Positions 1 to 5,803 are shown, counted from the stretch's first letter. The stretch is 5,803 bases of DNA from an uncultured Collinsella sp. (GCA_900549185.1 URNM01000113.1:1-5803); one strand, 5' to 3'. Notes: generated by a model from the sequence alone, not told the origin. A program made the numbers and translations.

Positions 1-33
1 TCGTCGGCAGCTTCAGATGTGTATAAGAGACAG
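1..33 (+). other. Illumina Nextera read-1 transposase adapter (non-genomic)
   Basis: The first 33 bases match the Nextera read-1 adapter. Bases 1-14 are its specific part, with one difference (T at position 12 where the standard adapter has G). Bases 15-33 are the exact 19-base Tn5 mosaic end AGATGTGTATAAGAGACAG. This is library DNA left on the contig, and genomic sequence starts at 34. In the reading frame of the first gene the adapter contributes a TAA at 24-26, so a gene caller may treat the truncated gene as starting inside the insert. Confidence 0.98.
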
Positions 34-167
34 CCTCTAAAGAGCCTGTGGACGAGGACGATATCCCCGGCATGCCGCCGGCTCAAAAGCTCATCATCGC
101 GCTCGCCCTGATTGGGTTTATCGTCTTTATGGGCTACACGATTACGGGCAGCATGGGGCTGCACTAA
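34..167 (+). CDS. 3' end of a gene for a protein with a C-terminal membrane helix (partial)
   Basis: An open frame enters from the adapter junction and ends at TAA 165-167, giving 43 complete codons from base 36. The visible C-terminus begins with an acidic, proline-containing stretch (SKEPVDEDDIPGMPPAQK). It continues with about 18 hydrophobic residues (LIIALALIGFIVFMGYTI) and a short tail (TGSMGLH). This looks like a single transmembrane helix close to the C-terminus; the lysine just before it suggests the acidic side is cytoplasmic. I do not recognise the protein and the rest of it lies outside the window. It lies 83 bases upstream of pncB on the same strand, and I see no convincing terminator between them. 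The frame is supported by its composition and a typical gene-end position, not by homology. Confidence 0.6.
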
Positions 168-237
168 CCGAGCCGCACCCGGCGCCCCGCTCGCGTATTC
201 CGCCCCGCCCAACCCTCAACCTCTGTACAACATATTC

Positions 238-243
238 GAAAGG
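238..243 (+). promoter_or_regulatory. Ribosome binding site of pncB
   Basis: GAAAGG lies 7 bases before the ATG at 251. It is a moderate Shine-Dalgarno match at normal spacing and supports 251 as the pncB start. The rest of the 168-250 gap is C-rich and shows no clear -35/-10 pair. Confidence 0.6.
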
Positions 244-250
244 TCGCCCC

Positions 251-1756
251 ATGGCTTTGACCGACATCTCGCATCCCACCGACATCGCAATGCTCACCGA
301 TCTGTACGAGCTCACTATGGCCCAGGGCCTGTGGGAGAGCGGCAAAGCCAATGAGCAAGGCTGTTTTACGGCGTTTTACCGTGACCATCCGTTTGGCAGC
401 GCGTACGCCGTCATGTGCGGCACCGCCGAGCTTCCCGAGCTCGTCGAGAATCTGCGCTTTACGCCCGAGGATATCGAGTACCTAGCCTCGCTTCAGGCTC
501 CCGCCGGCGGTGCGATGTTTAAGCCCGCATTCCTCGACTACCTGCGCAACTTCCGCGCGCACGTGAACATTGACGCCGTGCCCGAGGGCGAGCTTGTTTT
601 TCCGCGCGAGCCCATGGTGCGCGTCACCGGTCCGGCGCTGGAGTGCCAGCTGCTCGAGACGGCGCTGCTCAACATCGTCGGCTTCCAGACGCTCGTCGCC
701 ACCAAGACGGCACGCGTGGTGTTGGCGGCGGACGGCCGTCCCGTCGCCGAGTTTGGCCTGCGCCGCGCCCAGGGTCCCGATGGCGGTCTGGCCGTCGCCC
801 GCGCGAGCTACGTTGCCGGCTGCTCGTCCACGTCTAACGTGCTTGCCGGGCGCCGTTACGGCATCCCCGTCTTTGGCACCCACGCGCACAGCTGGGTGAT
901 GAGCTTTGACTCCGAGCTCGAGGCCTTCCGCGCCTTTGCCAAGTCGAGCCCCAAGAATTGCACGCTGCTCATCGACACCTACGACGTGCGCGAGGGCTGC
1001 GAGCATGCCATTACGGTTGCCAAGGAGATGGAGGCGGCGGGCGAGCGCCTGTCGGCCATTCGCATTGACTCGGGCGACCTGGCCAAGCTCTCCAAGTATG
1101 TCCGCGGTCGTTTCGATGCCGAGGGCCTGCCTTATGTGGGGATCTCGGTGTCCAACGACCTGGACGAGTACACGATTCAGTCGTTGCTCGACCAGGGCGC
1201 GCCCATCGACAGCTTTGGCGTGGGTACCAAGCTCGCGACTTGCTACGATCAGCCGGCGCTGGGCGGCGTGTACAAGCTTTCCGCCCGTCGTGCGAGCGAG
1301 ACAGACCCGTGGACGCCGGTGGTGAAGCTCTCCGAGCAGCCCTACAAGCGCACAATTCCGGGCGTGCAGCGTGTGCGCCGCTATTACGACGGCTTTGGCG
1401 GCCCGGTCTGCGACATGATCTATGACGAGGACCATCTGGCGGGGGAGGGCGCCGCGCGTGGCAATACCCTCGTGGCCGTGAACGATGCTGCCCTGGTAAC
1501 CGATGTGTCGGAGCTTGAGTATCGCGAGCTGCTGGTGCCGATCGTACGCGATGGCAGTGCGGTGGCTCCGCGTGAGAGCATCGAGGAGGCGCGCGAGCGC
1601 TGTGCTTGGGCACTCGACCATCTGGACGCGGCTTTTAAGCGCTTCCTGTATCCGCAGACCTACGTGGTGGGTATGGAACAGGGCCTGGCCCAGGTGCGCG
1701 ACGAGCTCGTGCGCAAGAACATGGCCGCGGCATCGGCTTTCCCCTGGGCAAAATGA
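251..1756 (+). CDS. pncB: Nicotinate phosphoribosyltransferase
   Basis: The product (501 residues) makes nicotinate mononucleotide from nicotinate and PRPP with ATP hydrolysis (EC 6.3.4.21), the entry step of the Preiss-Handler route of NAD salvage; it acts in the cytoplasm. Family signatures are present in order: TDLYELTM (16-23) at the N-terminus, FGLRRAQG (168-175), GTHAHSWVM (209-217), LIDTYD (240-245), IRIDSGDL (270-277) and FGVGTKLAT (322-330). H213 in the HAHSW segment is, from family knowledge, the likely histidine phosphorylated during ATP-coupled catalysis. Length is normal for the bacterial long form and the frame is intact. The start at 251 has a GAAAGG site 7 bases upstream, and the TDLYELTM motif lies at the usual distance from the N-terminus. 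The gene precedes proB on the same strand with a 76-base gap, so the two may share a transcript. The long antisense open frame over this gene is a codon-bias shadow. Confidence 0.96.
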   Translation: MALTDISHPTDIAMLTDLYELTMAQGLWESGKANEQGCFTAFYRDHPFGSAYAVMCGTAELPELVENLRFTPEDIEYLASLQAPAGGAMFKPAFLDYLRNFRAHVNIDAVPEGELVFPREPMVRVTGPALECQLLETALLNIVGFQTLVATKTARVVLAADGRPVAEFGLRRAQGPDGGLAVARASYVAGCSSTSNVLAGRRYGIPVFGTHAHSWVMSFDSELEAFRAFAKSSPKNCTLLIDTYDVREGCEHAITVAKEMEAAGERLSAIRIDSGDLAKLSKYVRGRFDAEGLPYVGISVSNDLDEYTIQSLLDQGAPIDSFGVGTKLATCYDQPALGGVYKLSARRASETDPWTPVVKLSEQPYKRTIPGVQRVRRYYDGFGGPVCDMIYDEDHLAGEGAARGNTLVAVNDAALVTDVSELEYRELLVPIVRDGSAVAPRESIEEARERCAWALDHLDAAFKRFLYPQTYVVGMEQGLAQVRDELVRKNMAAASAFPWAK

Positions 1757-1836
1757 TCCGCATGCGACGGAGGAAAGCGGATTATATTCTCGCTCACCCG
1801 TTCGCTCGCTCAGCATTCGATTGGTTTGACGTATGA
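1753..1836 (+). CDS. Possible 27-aa small ORF bridging pncB and proB (putative coupling or leader ORF)
   Basis: A short frame starts at ATG 1753, overlapping the pncB stop as ATGA (1753-1756). It runs 27 codons and stops at TGA 1834-1836, overlapping the proB start as ATGA (1833-1836). A second in-frame ATG is at 1762. The peptide begins MIRMRRRK, so it is strongly basic at the N-terminus, and ends FDWFDV. ATGA overlaps are typical of translational coupling, and proB has no visible Shine-Dalgarno sequence of its own, so ribosomes finishing this ORF could re-initiate at proB. Against it: there is no good ribosome binding site before 1753 or 1762, it has no recognised family, and open frames of this length are common by chance in GC-rich DNA. 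Existence and role are inference. Confidence 0.3.
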   Translation: MIRMRRRKADYILAHPFARSAFDWFDV

Positions 1837-2960
1837 CGACTTCTTATAAAACGATGGTGGTAAAGATCGGTTCTTCCACGGTGGTGGGCGCCGATGGCAA
1901 GGTCAACCGCGCCTTTATCGGCGGGCTGGCCGATCAGGCTGCTGTCCTGCGCAAGCTCGGCTGGCGTCTGGTCGTGGTGAGTTCGGGCGCCATCGCCTGT
2001 GGCTATCCCGTGCTGGGCTTCGACCGCAAGCCGGTCGGTGACCTGCCGAGCCTGCAGGCCTGCGCTTCGGCCGGTCAGTGCATCATCTCGTCGGCCTACG
2101 ACGAGGAGTTCCATGCACGGGATCTGCTCACCTCGCTCGTGCTGCTCACGCGTCACGACACGGCGCGTCGCACGTCCTATCTGCACGCGCGCGACGCCCT
2201 GTTGCGTCTGGTTGAACTGGGCGTGGTGCCGGTCGTCAACGAGAACGACACCGTTACCGTCGACGAGATCAAATTCGGCGACAACGACACGCTGGCGGCG
2301 CTCGTGAGCTGCCTGGTTTCTGCCGATCTGTGCGTGACGCTGTCCGACATCGACGGCCTCTACACCGCCAATCCGCACGAGGACCCGACGGCCGAGTTTG
2401 TCCCGGTCGTGCATAAGATCGACGCCAAGATCATCGCTTCGGCGGGCGATTCTTCGACCTCGGTGGGTACGGGCGGCATGATCACCAAGATTCGCGCGAG
2501 CCGCATTTTGATGACGGCCGGCATTCAGAGCGTGATTTGCTCGGGCGAGGAGCCCGATGCGCTCGTGCGTCTCGCCCGCGGCGAGAGCGTGGGCACGCTG
2601 TTCGACCCGCCGGCGGAGCGCCTGGATATTGCTCCCCGCAAACTGTGGATCGCGCTGGGCGACAAGGCCCACGGCTCGGTGACAGTCGATGACGGTGCCG
2701 CGAAAGCGCTGGTCAGCCACGGGTCGTCCCTGCTTGCGGTGGGTATTCGCGAGGTTGATGGCGAGTTTGTCGAGGGCGATGTGCTCGACGTGTGCGACCC
2801 GAGCGGCATGGTTGTCGCGCGCGGTATCGCCGAGGCCGATTCGGACGTGTTGGAGCTTGCTGCCGGCCGCCGCCAGGACCAAATCGCCAGCAACCGACTG
2901 CTCGCAAACCTGGCCGAAAAGCCCGCGATCCATCGAGATAATCTAATCGTCTTCGCCTAA
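1833..2960 (+). CDS. proB: Glutamate 5-kinase (with C-terminal PUA domain)
   Basis: The product (375 residues) phosphorylates L-glutamate with ATP to gamma-glutamyl phosphate (EC 2.7.2.11), the first committed and normally proline-inhibited step of proline synthesis; it acts in the cytoplasm. The amino-acid kinase domain spans about residues 8-237: VVKIGSS (9-15), VVSSGAI (48-54), NENDTV (136-141), FGDND (148-152), SDIDGLY (171-177) and GTGGM (212-216). The LLTRHD segment (104-109) corresponds to the E. coli loop in which proline-resistance changes are known, so feedback control is probably kept. A PUA domain follows (about 270-350, including VTVDDGA and HGSSLL). The end, IHRDN, matches the family C-terminus, so the gene is complete. 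An in-frame TGA at 1827 forces the start to 1833 or later; ATG 1854 would remove residues just before the VVKIGSS strand. No Shine-Dalgarno sequence is visible upstream. Confidence 0.96.
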   Translation: MTTSYKTMVVKIGSSTVVGADGKVNRAFIGGLADQAAVLRKLGWRLVVVSSGAIACGYPVLGFDRKPVGDLPSLQACASAGQCIISSAYDEEFHARDLLTSLVLLTRHDTARRTSYLHARDALLRLVELGVVPVVNENDTVTVDEIKFGDNDTLAALVSCLVSADLCVTLSDIDGLYTANPHEDPTAEFVPVVHKIDAKIIASAGDSSTSVGTGGMITKIRASRILMTAGIQSVICSGEEPDALVRLARGESVGTLFDPPAERLDIAPRKLWIALGDKAHGSVTVDDGAAKALVSHGSSLLAVGIREVDGEFVEGDVLDVCDPSGMVVARGIAEADSDVLELAAGRRQDQIASNRLLANLAEKPAIHRDNLIVFA

Positions 2961-2974
2961 CCAATTGACGCTGC

Positions 2975-3072
2975 AAACGCCCCTAAGCGGCAATCTGACG
3001 TTCAATCGTCGGGCATGACCAAAAGGTCAATGCCCTCCTCTTTCACGTCACCTTGCTCGCTTAGGGGCGTTT
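2975..3072. terminator. Large nested inverted repeat, probable bidirectional terminator between proB and the convergent hydrolase gene
   Basis: AAACGCCCCTAAGCG (2975-2989) is perfectly complementary to CGCTTAGGGGCGTTT (3058-3072), a 15-bp stem starting 14 bases after the proB stop. On the plus strand it ends in TTTT; on the minus strand it ends in TTT, so it fits a terminator serving both converging genes. The loop is unusually long (68 bases) and structured. TGACGT (2996-3001) can pair with ACGTCA (3045-3050). GGGCATGACC (3011-3020) can pair with GGTCAATGCCC (3025-3035) around an AAAA loop with one bulged A. The termination role is inferred from position and stem shape. Confidence 0.65.
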
Positions 3073-3119
3073 TCGCTTTCCGTCCTCTACCTGCGGCATT
3101 CTCGTTGCCGGCCCTTATT

Positions 3120-3168
3120 CGGCACTTGGGGACGTTCCTTTTGTGCCGGCACTTTGGGACATTCCTTT
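3120..3168. repeat. Pair of 21-bp imperfect direct repeats with an internal palindrome
   Basis: Copy A is GGCACTTGGGGACGTTCCTT plus T (3121-3141). Copy B is GGCACTTTGGGACATTCCTT plus T (3148-3168). They agree at 19 of 21 positions and their starts are 27 bases apart. Copy A is also flanked by a 6-bp inverted repeat, CGGCAC (3120-3125) and GTGCCG (3143-3148). GTGCCGGCAC (3143-3152) between the copies is a perfect palindrome. Copy B ends one base before the stop codon of the minus-strand hydrolase gene. The form resembles dispersed short intergenic repeats (REP-like); whether it recurs in the genome cannot be seen here. Confidence 0.6.
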
Positions 3169-3169
3169 G

Positions 3170-4588
3170 CTAGAAGATTCGGCGCAGGTCTCCGCGGTTG
3201 AGGGCTTCGTCGAAGAGGTGCTTGAACACCACGCTGCCGTGCAGGCCATCGTGCTCAAACTCGTTCGTCACCCAGGCGTGCGAGTTGCCCACGCGGCTGA
3301 GCGTGTCGAGCTGCAGACCCGAATCCACGTACATGTCATCGAAGTACACGGCGGCCTGGAGTGGCACCTCGTTGCATGCTAGGCGCTGCGGGTCGTAGAT
3401 CTTGTCCCAGCTCGTGTCTTCCATTAGCAGATCCATCGCGGGCTTGAAGGGCTTAAGTTCGGGCATCTGCTCAAACATCCACGGGAACATGGCCTCGCCG
3501 GTAAACATGAGCGGGCGCGCGAGGGCGTCGAACTCGGCGCGGTGTGCCTTCTCTTCTGCCGCGGCCCAGCGGATGGGCATGGTGTCGCCGTCGGCGTAGA
3601 TGAACTCCTGCAGCGTCCAGTACAGCGGGTCTGTACGCGTGTTGGTGCGCTCGAAGGCGCGCATCAAAAAGCTGTCGGATATCGAGGTTCCGCAGCTCAG
3701 CGTGCCGTCGCCGTCAACAAAAGCATGGCCGATAATCCAGTGCATGCGCTCAAAGCTCGGCTTCATGCCAAAGTCGCTGCCCATGAGCTGCAGGCGCTCG
3801 ACCGTCATCGGCGAGCCGTCGGGTAGCACGGGCTTTTGCTCCTCGATCGCATCGGCCAGGGCCGCCACACGCTCGACGTCGGCGGGATAGCGGTCGTAGT
3901 ACTGCTGCGTTTTGGCTGCCATGCGCGGGAAGGTGTGCGCGTAGACCTCGCTGGCGCTCGCCGGCACGTGCGGAATGCCGCCGCAGGTAAAGCTTGCCGT
4001 CACGCCCTCGGGGAAGAGCGATAGATAGCTCAACGTCAAAAAGCCTCCGTAGCTCTGTCCGAGTGTGACCCAGGGCTTGCCGCCAAAGCCCACCAGGCGC
4101 AGGTACTCAAAATCGCGCACGATCGAGCTGGCGAGGTGCCGCTTGAGGAAGTCCGCCTGCGAGCGGGCTGCATCGGAGCCTGCCGCCTCGGCGCGCTCGC
4201 CCAGTGCGGCAATCGTGCGCCCGTCTACACAGCTGCTGCGCCCGGTACCGCGCTGGTCGGGCAGGACGACGCGGAAGTGCTTGACGGCCTCCTCAATCCA
4301 GCCGTCGCTTGTGGGCGACAGCGGACGCGGGCTCTCGCCGCCGGGGCCGCCCTGCAAAAACAGGAGCAGTGGCAGATCGTCGTTGATGCGGTCGGGCGCG
4401 CAAACCACGCGGTAGAAGAGCTTGATGCTCTCGGGCGCGCCGGCGATGGGTGCCGGCATAGCGCCGCGGCGCATAGTGCTGCCGACGGCCAGGAGCATCG
4501 GCTCCAGGCCGCGCCAGTCAAGGGGGACGTCGATGCTGTGGTCCTCGACGTAAAGGCCGGGGACGTGGTATGAAGTGATGAGGGCCAT
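3170..4588 (-). CDS. Alpha/beta hydrolase, peptidase family S33, proline iminopeptidase-like
   Basis: The product (472 residues) is probably a cytoplasmic serine peptidase of the prolyl aminopeptidase group, which releases N-terminal proline from peptides; no signal peptide is visible. An oxyanion-type QGGPGG motif lies at 79-84, matching the HGGPG region of these enzymes. DQRGTGRS (111-118) is also characteristic. GQSYGG (177-182) is the nucleophile elbow with S179. A helical cap covers roughly 200-360. Likely acid and base are D418 (VYFDDMYVD, 414-422) and H446 (NEFEHDGL, 442-449), with H450 as the alternative histidine. It is longer than the ~310-residue classical enzymes and fits the larger subfamily. 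The frame extends upstream to 4669. I chose 4588 because GGAAG (4599-4595) lies 6 bases upstream and a -10-like hexamer falls inside the extension. It faces away from proA and converges with proB. The exact substrate is uncertain; other hydrolase activities are possible. Confidence 0.85.
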   Translation of the reverse strand: MALITSYHVPGLYVEDHSIDVPLDWRGLEPMLLAVGSTMRRGAMPAPIAGAPESIKLFYRVVCAPDRINDDLPLLLFLQGGPGGESPRPLSPTSDGWIEEAVKHFRVVLPDQRGTGRSSCVDGRTIAALGERAEAAGSDAARSQADFLKRHLASSIVRDFEYLRLVGFGGKPWVTLGQSYGGFLTLSYLSLFPEGVTASFTCGGIPHVPASASEVYAHTFPRMAAKTQQYYDRYPADVERVAALADAIEEQKPVLPDGSPMTVERLQLMGSDFGMKPSFERMHWIIGHAFVDGDGTLSCGTSISDSFLMRAFERTNTRTDPLYWTLQEFIYADGDTMPIRWAAAEEKAHRAEFDALARPLMFTGEAMFPWMFEQMPELKPFKPAMDLLMEDTSWDKIYDPQRLACNEVPLQAAVYFDDMYVDSGLQLDTLSRVGNSHAWVTNEFEHDGLHGSVVFKHLFDEALNRGDLRRIF

Positions 4589-4594
4589 GTGAGT

Positions 4595-4599
4595 CTTCC
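4595..4599 (-). promoter_or_regulatory. Ribosome binding site deciding the hydrolase start
   Basis: On the minus strand GGAAG sits 6 bases before the ATG at 4588. The upstream in-frame start at 4669 would add 27 residues of low-complexity, family-atypical sequence (MVADLRMASPAAV...). This site therefore favours the shorter protein. Confidence 0.55.
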
Positions 4600-4626
4600 G
4601 TTCGTTGCGGTGTTTCGGGTTGACCA

Positions 4627-4657
4627 ATTCTACCGCCGCGGGCGAGGCCATGCGCAA
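4627..4657 (-). promoter_or_regulatory. Weak candidate promoter for the hydrolase gene
   Basis: On the minus strand TAGAAT (4632-4627) matches the -10 consensus at 5 of 6 positions, about 39 bases before the chosen ATG. The best -35 candidate, TTGCGC (4657-4652), matches only three positions and has a long 19-base spacer, so the assignment is tentative. The 112-base divergent region 4589-4700 must also hold the proA promoter. TTGACC at 4620-4625 (+) is -35-like, but I find no matching -10. Confidence 0.3.
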
Positions 4658-4683
4658 ATCGGCTACCATGGTTGCAAACTTCT

Positions 4684-4694
4684 AGGAGAAAGGG
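4684..4694 (+). promoter_or_regulatory. Ribosome binding site of proA
   Basis: Two overlapping candidates precede the ATG at 4701: AGGAG (4684-4688, 12 bases away) and AAAGGG (4689-4694, 6 bases away). An in-frame TAG at 4683-4685 rules out any start further upstream, so 4701 is well supported. Confidence 0.6.
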
Positions 4695-4700
4695 CCGCCC

Positions 4701-5755
4701 ATGTCGGTCGATATAGCCACGTATGTCCACGATCTTGCCGTTGCCGCCAAGGCAGCGTCGGCCTCACTTGCCACGGCGAGCGATGAGCAGCGCCAGGAGG
4801 CCGTGCGCGCCATGGCCGCAGCACTGCGCAACGGTGTCGACTCCATCGTCGCCGCCAACGAGCTCGACATGTCCGCCGCGCGCGATGCGGGTACCTCGGC
4901 CGGACTGCTCGATCGCCTGCTGCTGACGCCCGAGCGCGTTGAGGGCATGGCCGCCGGCCTGGAAAAGCTCGCTGAGCTGCCTGATCCCGTTGGCCACGTG
5001 CTCGACCACCGCATACTCGCAAGCGGCGTGGACCTGACCCGCGTGAGCGTGCCGTTGGGCCTGGTCGCCATGGTTTACGAGGCGCGCCCCAACGTGACGG
5101 CCGACGCCGCGGGCATCTGCATCCGCACCGGCAACGCCTGCATTCTGCGCGGCGGCTCGCTGGCCTATCACTCGTGTGCCATGATTTCTGAGCTGCTGGC
5201 CGATGCGCTCGAGACCAAGGGCTTCCCGCGCGAGGCCGTCTCGATGATTGAGTCCACCGATCGCGAGGCCACCGGCGAGCTCATGAAGCTTCGCGGCATC
5301 GTCGATGTGCTCATTCCGCGCGGCGGTGCGGGCCTGATCCAGCGCTGCGTGCGCGAGTCGCTTGTGCCGGTGATCGAGACGGGCACGGGCAACTGCCACA
5401 TCTACGTGCATGAATCCGCCGATTTTGACAAGGCGCTCAACATTATTGTCAATGCCAAGACGCAGCGCGTGGGCGTGTGCAACGCTGCCGAGTCGCTGCT
5501 TGTGGACCACGCCGTGGCCGACGCGTTTTTGCCCGCAGCCGTGGCTGTGCTGCACGACCACGGTGTGCTGATTCACGGCGACGAGGCCACGTGCGCCGCA
5601 TGCGCCGATGCCGGTCTTGCCGAGGGCGACGACTACGTGGCCGCGACCGAGGAAGATTGGGGCCGCGAGTACCTGGCGCTCGAGATGAGCGTTAAGGTCG
5701 TGGCGAACGAGGATGAGGCCATCGTACACATCAACCGCTACGGTACCATGCATTC
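4701..5755 (+). CDS. proA: Glutamate-5-semialdehyde dehydrogenase (gamma-glutamyl phosphate reductase), 3' truncated by contig end
   Basis: The product reduces gamma-glutamyl phosphate with NADPH to glutamate-5-semialdehyde (EC 1.2.1.41), the second step of proline synthesis, using the unstable product of ProB. There are 351 complete genomic codons plus two bases of a serine codon; about 65-75 C-terminal residues are missing compared with the usual ~415-430. Aldehyde dehydrogenase-fold motifs are in order: YEARPNVTADAA (126-137), GNACILRGGS (144-153), IPRGG (206-209 region), ETGTGNCHIYV (226-236) and NAKTQRVGVCNAAESLLV (251-268) with catalytic C260. The residues just before the cysteine are VG where E. 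coli has PS, a position that varies in the family. The sequence breaks off inside the conserved INRYGTMHS motif (344-352). The start at 4701 follows an in-frame stop and a good ribosome binding site. Any residues read beyond 5755 come from the adapter. Confidence 0.95.
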
Positions 5756-5803
5756 CTGTCTCTTATACACATCTCCGAGCCCACGAGACACTGAGCGATC
5801 TCG
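5756..5803 (+). other. Illumina Nextera read-2 adapter with i7 index (non-genomic)
   Basis: Bases 5756-5774 are the reverse-complement mosaic end CTGTCTCTTATACACATCT. Bases 5775-5789 are the read-2 specific part CCGAGCCCACGAGAC. Bases 5790-5797 (ACTGAGCG) are in the position of the i7 index and, from memory, match a standard Nextera XT index. Bases 5798-5803 (ATCTCG) are the start of the P7 sequence. The contig's genomic part therefore ends at 5755. The proA frame stays open through the adapter to the last base, giving a false tail. Confidence 0.98.

Noticed and set aside
482..1816. 444-codon open frame on the minus strand opposite pncB
   Set aside because: It lies entirely over a complete, motif-rich pncB. 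Its composition (rich in His, Arg, Ala, Gly, Leu) is what antisense reading of GC-rich codons gives, and no motif is recognisable.
1826..1850. TTGACG and TATAAA as a promoter at the start of proB
   Set aside because: The spacing is only 13 bases and the -10 would lie inside the proB coding sequence.
1794..2933. 379-codon open frame on the minus strand opposite proB
   Set aside because: It is a shadow of proB, which carries all glutamate 5-kinase motifs in the plus frame; the antisense product is low in recognisable content.
3015..3173. 52-codon plus-strand ORF in the proB-hydrolase gap, ending in a repeated HLGTFL/HFGTFL peptide
   Set aside because: It has no ribosome binding site, starts inside the inner hairpin, runs through the terminator stem, and its repeated peptide is only the translation of the 21-bp DNA repeats.
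4589..4669. N-terminal extension of the hydrolase to ATG 4669
   Set aside because: The 27 extra residues do not look like a signal peptide or family sequence, the shorter start has GGAAG at 6 bases, and a -10-like hexamer lies inside the extension.
4764..5753. 329-codon open frame on the minus strand opposite proA
   Set aside because: It is a shadow of proA, with the same antisense composition bias as the other two.
34..5755. A novel defence system, mobile element, CRISPR array or biosynthetic cluster
   Set aside because: All large frames are housekeeping enzymes or a common hydrolase; no transposase, integrase, spacer array, toxin-antitoxin pair or RNA gene is visible on either strand.

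Overview
This is a GC-rich, gene-dense, ordinary-looking bacterial chromosomal fragment, most likely from a gut actinobacterium of the class Coriobacteriia, with Collinsella as my best guess. I infer that from GC content, codon use, protein style and the short intergenic repeats; I could not run a search. The fragment is bounded on both sides by Illumina Nextera (Tn5) adapter sequence (1-33 and 5756-5803), so only 34-5755 is genomic and both outer genes are cut by sequencing, not by biology.

Layout. At 34-167 lies the 3' end of a gene whose product ends in a single membrane-spanning helix (+). It is followed by pncB, nicotinate phosphoribosyltransferase (251-1756, +), and proB, glutamate 5-kinase with a PUA domain (1833-2960, +). 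A possible 27-codon ORF bridges pncB and proB, overlapping each by an ATGA stop/start. The 209-base gap after proB holds a 15-bp perfect inverted repeat with nested hairpins (probably a bidirectional terminator) and a pair of 21-bp direct repeats that ends one base before the next gene's stop codon. A large S33-type alpha/beta hydrolase resembling proline iminopeptidases lies on the minus strand (3170-4588). The window ends with proA, glutamate-5-semialdehyde dehydrogenase (4701 to the adapter, +), missing its C-terminus.

How the genes fit together. ProB phosphorylates glutamate and ProA reduces the product with NADPH, giving the precursor of proline. PncB salvages nicotinate into the NAD(P) pool. 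The hydrolase between proB and proA may release N-terminal proline from peptides, which would make this a proline supply locus with both synthesis and salvage. That last step is inference from family resemblance. Because the hydrolase is in opposite orientation, proA cannot be co-transcribed with proB across it in the usual way and needs its own promoter.

I see no mobile element, CRISPR array, RNA gene or defence system. The points worth a second look are the untrimmed adapters and the false protein tail they create, the bridging small ORF before a proB that has no visible Shine-Dalgarno sequence, the split proB/proA pair, and the structured and repeated DNA at the convergent gene junction.
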